A DNA stretch of 64,000 nucleotides from the NCBI GenBank assembly GCA_963771715.1, contig CAVYUQ010000008.1:282397-346396 (forward strand). Direction: 5' to 3'. This stretch comes from JACVRW01 sp963771715 (GTDB lineage: Bacteria; Actinomycetota; Thermoleophilia; Solirubrobacterales; Thermoleophilaceae). The position numbers and the translations under genes are program-made. This document shows positions 59,219-64,000 of this stretch, in pieces (the stretch's first letter is position 1; each line of letters opens with the position of its first letter). The notes below the pieces were generated by a model that was not told where the DNA came from, searched no databases, and saw nothing but the letters and a program-made list of their open reading frames with translations.

Positions 59219-59840
59219 ATGGTCTACGTCAAGGTTTGCGGCATAACCAACCCCGAGGACGCCCGGACGGCGCTCCGCTCCGGCGCGGACGCCGTCGGCC
59301 TGGTCTTCGCCGAGAGCCCGCGCAAGCTAAACGTCGAGCAGGCGAGGGAGATCGCCGCCGCACTCCCAGACAACGTCCTGAAGGTCGGAGTGTTCGTGGA
59401 CGAGAGAGCCAGAGGAGGTGTTGCGGATCGTCCGCGAGGTAGAGCTCGACTACGCGCAGTTGCACGGTGACGAGAGCCCGCAGACCGTAACCCGTTTGCG
59501 AGGAGAAGGCGTTAAAGTGATCAAGGCTCTGCAGGGTACGGGGCGCGGGATCTCTCGGTGCGATGGACGACTACGACGCGGACCTGTTTTGCTTGCTGGA
59601 TGCGTGGAACGAGAAGGCGCGGGGCGGGACGGGGGAGAGGTTCGATTGGGAGTTGGCGAAATCGTACGAGGGGCGTGGTAACGTCGTCGTCTCCGGGGGG
59701 TTGAGCCCGAGAACGTGCGGGAGGCGATCCGGTTCTTCGCAGCCGTACGGGGTGGACGGGCGTCGAGTTCACTGGAAGACGCGCCGGGGAAGAAGAACGA
59801 AGAGCGGGTTCGGAGGTTCGTGAGTGCAGCAAAAGAGTGA
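59219..59840 (+). CDS. trpF: Phosphoribosylanthranilate isomerase, apparent frameshifts
   Basis: Third step of tryptophan synthesis. The N-terminus is MVYVKVCGITNPEDARTAL with the catalytic Cys, then ADAVGLVFAESPRKLNVEQA and VLKVGVFVDE. After frame changes near 59,408 come VLRIVREVELDYAQLHGDES, VKVIKALQ, the catalytic Asp region (DADLFLLDAWNEKARGGTGE, with one extra base), WELAKSYEGRGNVVVSGGLS, ENVREAIRF, YGVDVSSSLEDAPGKKNEERV (restored) and VRRFVSAAKE before TGA. Five or so indels; corrected length is about 205, normal. It overlaps trpB by 17 bases. Confidence 0.88.
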
Positions 59841-61043
59841 GGCTGGGTACTATTTTGGGCCCTTCGGTGGACGTTACGTGCCGGAGACGCTCATACACGC
59901 CCTCGAAGAGCTAGAGGAGTCCTACGAGCGCTACAAGGACGACCCGGAGTTCGTCGGAGAGCTGAACGCCCTGGCGAAGGACTTCGTCGGACGGCCGACG
60001 CCCCTGATGTTCGCCGAGAGGCTGACTCGCAAGTGGGGTGGGGCGAACGTGTGGTTCAAGCGGGAGGACCTCGCGCACGCGGGGGCGCACAAGATCAACA
60101 ATACTCTGGGACAGATCCTGCTGGCCGACCGGATGGGCAAGGAGCGCATCATCGCCGAGAGCGGGCGCGGGCCAGCACGGGGTCGCGACCGCGACCGTCG
60201 GCCGCCCTGTACGGCGAGGAGTGCGTGGTGTACATGGGCGAGGAGGACACCCGCCGCCAGAAGCTGAACGTCGTGCGGATGAAGCTCCTCGGCGCCGAGG
60301 TCGTGCCCGTGAGCGAGCGGCTTCGATGACGCTCAAGGATGCGGTGAACGAGGCGATCCGGGGATTGGGTCGGCGAACGTCGAGAACACTCACTATATCC
60401 TCGGGAGCGTGGTCGGGACCGGCCCCGTACCCCAGGATAGTGCGCGACTTCCAACGGTGATCGGCCGTGAGATAAAGCTGCAAGCGCGAGAGGTTCGGCG
60501 GCGACCCGGACGCCATCGTCGCCCGCGTCGGCGCGGGCTCGAACGCCATCGGCGCCTTCATCAGTTCGTCGGGCGCGAGGGCGTCAGGCTCGTGGGCGTG
60601 GAGGCGGCCGGAAGGGGACTGGATACCGGGGAGCACGGGGCGTCGCTTACCGGGGGACGGCCGGGGTGCTGCACGGCAACATGAGCTACGTCTTGCAGAC
60701 GGAGGATGGCCAGATCCGGGAGGCCCACTCCATCTCCGCCGGCCTCGACTACCCGTCCGTCGGTCCGGAGCACTCCTACCTGAAGGACGAGAAGCTGGTC
60801 GAGACGCGAGCGTCACCGAAGGACAGCTAGATGCCTTCGTGATGACCTCTCTCTCGAAGGCATCATCCCGGCGCTGGAGACCTCCCACGCTATCTCGTAC
60901 TCGGAGAAGGTGGCGAAGGACCTCGGCCCGGGGAAGAACTCGTCATCAACCTCTCCGGGCGGGGCGACAAGGACGTAGACGTGGTAGCGGACGCGCTTGG
61001 TATAGACGCGAGAGAAGCGGAGGAAGTCTCGGGTGAAGGGTAG
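59824..61043 (+). CDS. trpB: Tryptophan synthase beta chain, apparent frameshifts
   Basis: PLP enzyme that joins indole and serine. YYFGPFGGRYVPETLIHALEE (as FGPFGGRYVPETL), RPTPLMFAERLTRKWGGANV, and WFKREDLAHAGAHKINNTLG with the PLP lysine (HKINN) are in the first frame. Later pieces in changing frames are GAGQHGVATAT, LYGEECVVYMGEEDTRRQKL, ENTHYILGSVVGTGP, VGAGSNAIGAF (phosphate loop), AHSISAGLDYPSVGPEHSYL and INLSGRGDKDVDVVADALG. At least eight single-base changes occur. All functional motifs survive at sequence level, so the gene is probably intact in the organism. It starts at a GTG inside trpF. Confidence 0.88.
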
Positions 61044-61823
61044 CGAGAGGCTACAGGCGGCCTTTACGGGGAGGCGGGTCGCGCTGTGCCGTACCTGACC
61101 GCCGGATATCCGACGCTCGAGTTGCCCGCGAGGTAGGGGAGGCGTACGTGAGGCGGGGGCGGACGTGGTGGAGTCGGGGTGCCCTTCTCCGAGCCGCTTG
61201 CGGACGGACCACGATCCAGGACACCACCACCCGGGCGCTGAGGAACGGCGCGGACCTCGAATACTGCCTGGAGCTTGCCTCTCAGTTCGCGGACCGGGCG
61301 CCGGTGGTGCTGCTCGTCTACTACAACAACGTGTTTGCCTGGGGGGTCAGAAAGTTCCTGGACGAGGCGGCCGGAGCGGGGGTCACGGGGCTCGTGATCC
61401 CGGACCTCCCTATTGATGAGGCTCTGGACTTCGGAGATGGCCGCCGAGAGCGGGGTGGCGATCTGCCCGCTCGCCGCGCCCACCACCGAAGACGACCGTC
61501 TGGACAAGATAGCCGGGGTGGCCTCGGGCTTCGTGTACTGCGTCTCTGTGGCGGGCGTTACGGGGGCGCGGGAAGAGCTGCCGCCGGGGGCGGTAGGGCT
61601 CCTGCACAGGGCTCGTGAGAGGGTCTCGGTACCGGTGGCGATCGGGTTCGGGATATCCTCGGCCGGGACCGCGGTCGAGGCGGCCAGGGCCGGGGCGGAC
61701 GGCATCATCATCGGCAGCAAGCTGATGCAGTTGGTCGCCGAAGAGGGGCCCGTAGGCGCTGGTGCGTGGCTGCGCGAGGTGCGCGAGGCGCTCGATAGCC
61801 AGGCTCGTGTAGAGGTGGGCTGA
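61033..61823 (+). CDS. trpA: Tryptophan synthase alpha chain, apparent frameshifts
   Basis: Cleaves indole-3-glycerol phosphate. A GTG at 61,033 lies inside the end of trpB. Pieces: KGSERLQAAFTGRRVA, YLTAGYPTLE, EAGADVVELGVPFSEPLADG (broken by two indels; catalytic Glu and Asp-containing region), IQDTTTRALRNGADLEYCLE, VVLLVYYNNVFAWG, GVTGLVIPDLPIDEALDFG, SGVAICPLAAPTTEDDRLDK, FVYCVSVAGVTGAREELPP, VPVAIGFGISSAGTAVEAAR and DGIIIGSKLMQLV. Four or five indels, all before 61,450; the last 370 bases are clean. Confidence 0.88.
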
Positions 61824-62665
61824 AATCAGGAACTGGCTACACAAGCGGCGGGAGTACACGCGGATCGTCCCGGAGACAGAGAGCGGCCTCGGTCCATAGA
61901 CGGTGTCTTCACCAAGTGCGAGGGATGCGGACAGCCGGTCTACGAGAAGGATTTCGAGAACCGCTTCAACGTCTGCCCCCACTGCGAGTATCACTACCCG
62001 CTCCCGGCCCCGGATCGCGTGCGCCTGATCGCTGACGCCGACAGCTTCGAAGAGCGCGATGCCGGCATGGCAGCCGGAGACCCTCTCGGCTTCGACGACT
62101 ACCGGGAGAAGCTGGAGAAGGCGCGCAAGAAGACGGGCCTCGACGACGCGGTGTTGAGCGGCACGGTCACGATTGGAGGTCACCGGGTCGCCCTGGCGGC
62201 GATGGACTTTCGCTTTATCGGGGGGAGCATGGGGAGCGTCGTGGGCGAGAGGATCTCACGCACCATAGAGCTCGCCTACGACGAGGAGTTGCCGCTCGTG
62301 ATCGTCTCGTCCTCCGGCGGGGCTCGGATGTACGAGGGCATCTACTCGCTGATGCAGATGGCGAAGACGAGCGTGGCCCTCTCGCGCTACGTCACGGGCT
62401 CGCGACCGTACGTCTCCGTTCTGACCGACCCGACCTTCGGGGGGGTGACGGCCTCTTTCGGCACCGCCGCGGACGTAGTCATCGCCGAGCCCGGAGCCAG
62501 GATAGGCTTCGCCGGTGCGAGGGTTATCGAGAGCACACCAACGAGCGCCTGCCGGAAGGCTTCCAGACGGCGGAGTTCCAGAAAGAGCACGGCCTCGTGG
62601 ACCGTATCGTCCACCGCCTCGATCTAAAGAGCGACCTCGAACGGTTCCTGGGGTTCCTTGCATGA
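61824..62665 (+). CDS. accD: Acetyl-CoA carboxylase carboxyltransferase beta subunit, apparent frameshifts
   Basis: Zinc-ribbon carboxyltransferase subunit. IRNWLHKRREYTRIVPE opens it, with the start codon apparently lost by an indel next to the trpA stop. Zinc cysteines follow in FTKCEGCGQPVYEKDF and FNVCPHCEYHYPL, then VLSGTVTIGGHRVALAAMDF, GGSMGSVVGERISRTIE, the oxyanion region IVSSSGGARMYEGIYSLMQM, LTDPTFGGVTASFG and EPGARIGFAGARVIE. After one more indel it ends ERLPEGFQTAEFQKEHGLVD and a short tail. It overlaps accA by four bases (ATGA). Confidence 0.88.
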
Positions 62666-63630
62666 TCTTGGAGTTCGAGAAGCCGGTAAAGGACCTCGAG
62701 GCGCGCATCGCCGGGCTGCACAGGCTCGCGGGTCCGAACGAGGAGCTACAAGGGGAGATCCGGCGCCTCGAAGATGCTCTCGACGGGCCAAGAGGCGCAT
62801 CTACTCGAACCTGACCCCCTATCAGCGCGTGCAGGTAGCCCGCCACCCCGGACGCCCGAACTTCTGCTCCTACCGCGACGCTTTAGCGGGCGACTTCTAC
62901 GAGCTATCAGGAGACCGCCTGGGTGCAGACGACCCCGCGGTGCGCGGAGGGCTGGCGAACATAGGCCCGCACCCAGTGGTACTCATGGGCCATGATAAAG
63001 GCGAAGACGTCAACAGCCGGGTGAAGAGCAACTTCGGCATGGCCCACCCGGAAGGCTACCGCAAGGCCGGCCGGCTCTACGGGTTGGCGGAGAGGTTGGA
63101 GCTGCCCATCGTGGCGCTCATAGATACGCCGGGGGCCGCGCCCGCGCGCGGCGCCGAGGAGCGGGGGCAGGCCTGGGCCATCTCCGCCGACCTCATGGCG
63201 CTCGCCCGGGTCCCCGTGCCGGTCGTGGCCGTGGTCATCGGCGAGGGCGGGTCCGGGGGGCGCGCTCGCGATGTGCCTCGCGGATCACGTCGCGATGCTG
63301 GAGAACTCTTATCTCTCCGTGATAGCCCCCGAGGCGTGTGCCTCCATAATCTTCCGTGACGGGGGCGGGCGCCCGAGGCGGCGGAGGCGATGAAGCTCAC
63401 CGCCGGGGACTTGCTGGCGCACGGGATCATCGATGAGATCCTGCCCGAACCCCTCGGCGGCGCCCACAACGAACCTAAAGCTGCGGCCGACGCCGTCGCT
63501 GCCGCTCTCAAAAAGACGCTCTTCAGGATGCGAAACGTGGACCCCGACGCCTAGTCAAGGCACGCTACGAACGCTACCGCAGGATCGGGACGCACATCGC
63601 CGAGGGGGAGATTCGCCGGGCTGGGGGACA
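62662..63630 (+). CDS. accA: Acetyl-CoA carboxylase carboxyltransferase alpha subunit, apparent frameshifts
   Basis: Partner of AccD in the first step of fatty-acid synthesis. MILEFEKPVKDLEARIAGL and a helical start are in one frame; after an indel near 62,785 the main part follows: RIYSNLTPYQRVQVARHPGR, DFYELSGDRLGADDPAVRGG, GHDKGEDVNSRVKSNFGMAH, PEGYRKAGRLYGLAERLELP, ALIDTPGAAPARGAEERGQA and VPVVAVVIGEGGSGG. Then, in another frame, come AMCLADHVAMLENSYLSVIA, PEACASIIFRDGG and KLTAGDLLAHGIIDEILPEP. The end, near RYERYRRIGTHIAEG, is imprecise because the stop codon has been displaced. Confidence 0.87.
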
Positions 63631-63659
63631 CGGCGGCGACGAACCTTTGCTAAGGAGCG

Positions 63660-64000
63660 GGCTCTTCCGAAAAAAGTCGCTGCCGCGCGGTAGAGGTCGT
63701 CGGGGACGGTCTTGGTCTCTTCGGTCGCTTCGTCCAGGGAGACGGTGACGATCTCGTCGCCGCGCAGAGCGACCATCTTCCCCCACTCGCCGTTCTTTAC
63801 CGCTTCGGCGGCTCGGAGGCCGTAGCGGGTGGAGAGGATGCGGTCATAGGCGGTCGGGGTGCCGCCGCGCTGGAGGTGTCCGAGGACGACGTGGCGGGTG
63901 TCTATGCCGGTCCTCTCTTTAATCTCCCCGGCGAAAGTCTCGCCGATGCCGCCGAGGCGGACGTGGCCGAACTCGTCCGTTTCGGCATTCTGGGTGATGT
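63660..64000 (-). CDS. pfkA: 6-phosphofructokinase, C-terminal part; N-terminus beyond window
   Basis: Glycolytic kinase read on the minus strand from the window end: ITQNAETDEFGHVRLGGIGE, then FAGEIKERTGIDTRHVVLGH, LQRGGTPTAYDRILSTRYGL, RAAEAVKNGEWGKMVALRGD and VPDDLYRAAATFFG. LGHLQRGGTPTAYDR is the family signature with the effector/substrate Arg. No stop codon follows FFG in frame, so the end at about 63,660 is estimated; a displaced stop is likely. It is convergent with accA. Confidence 0.88.

Overview
The window reads as a composite. From 1 to about 52,000 it is a very GC-rich (about 70%) chromosome segment. Gene content and order (obg-rpmA-rplU, rng-rodA-mrdA-mreDCB, ndk, folC, valS, clpX-clpP-tig, large NAD-glutamate dehydrogenase) fit an actinobacterium; I infer a Thermoleophilia/Solirubrobacterales-like organism. 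From about 52,010 to 53,210 there is a broken periplasmic-glucan gene (OpgD family) and a tRNA-Leu with encoded CCA, which look gammaproteobacterial. From 53,211 to 64,000 the DNA is less GC-rich at first, holds an IS element and several toxin-antitoxin or restriction remnants, then a trpF-trpB-trpA-accD-accA run convergent with pfkA that looks Rubrobacter-like. The taxonomic labels are inference from protein content.

Layout. 1-4163 (minus): proB, a lipoprotein, obg, a DUF1028 gene, rpmA, rplU. 4117-16362: an accessory block on both strands: glycosyltransferase/TetR operon, EamA exporter, two RCK-type channel proteins, a secreted beta-propeller, cupin, methyltransferase, tyrosinase, DUF2182 protein, small unknown genes and a SnoaL-like gene. 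16485-25061 (minus): rng, rodA, mrdA, mreD, mreC, mreB, maf, ndk, i.e. the elongasome operon. In related genomes rng normally sits beside rplU-rpmA-obg, so the 12 kb accessory block seems to split a conserved housekeeping cluster. 25061-34439 (minus): zinc-ribbon protein, HAD phosphatase, folC, valS, then clpX, clpP, tig. 34476-47028: mixed genes, including a ZIP-like transporter, an M14 peptidase/amidase fusion, RNase D, an LPFTG surface protein, a VOC dioxygenase, an LVIVD protein, an amidohydrolase, an MFS transporter and two HATPase anti-sigma-type proteins. 47189-51946: NAD-specific glutamate dehydrogenase.

At about 52,000 the C-terminal tail of a short-chain dehydrogenase runs directly into the middle of opgD. 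The two halves belong to different proteins, so this is an abrupt junction, most simply an assembly chimera. Downstream lies a patchwork: tRNA-Leu, two low-GC unknown genes, a broken DUF2585 gene, an IS5-family element, an MntA/HepT pair, a HigB/HigA-type pair, a Uma2 nuclease gene and fragments of hsdS and redoxin genes.

Reading frames are broken by single-base indels throughout: about eight cases in the first 52 kb (several adding one base, including in clpP and maf), but dozens in the last 12 kb (every trp and acc gene). This fits sequencing error at different depth in differently sourced segments, although real decay is clear at one place (SnoaL remnant with a nonsense codon at about 30,675). 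Broken genes are given as whole loci with the frame changes described. I found no CRISPR array, rRNA, prophage or clearly new multi-gene system; the best leads are the M14-amidase fusion, the channel protein without a selectivity filter, the self-contained TetR promoter/operator and the remnant-rich island at 56.4-58.3 kb.
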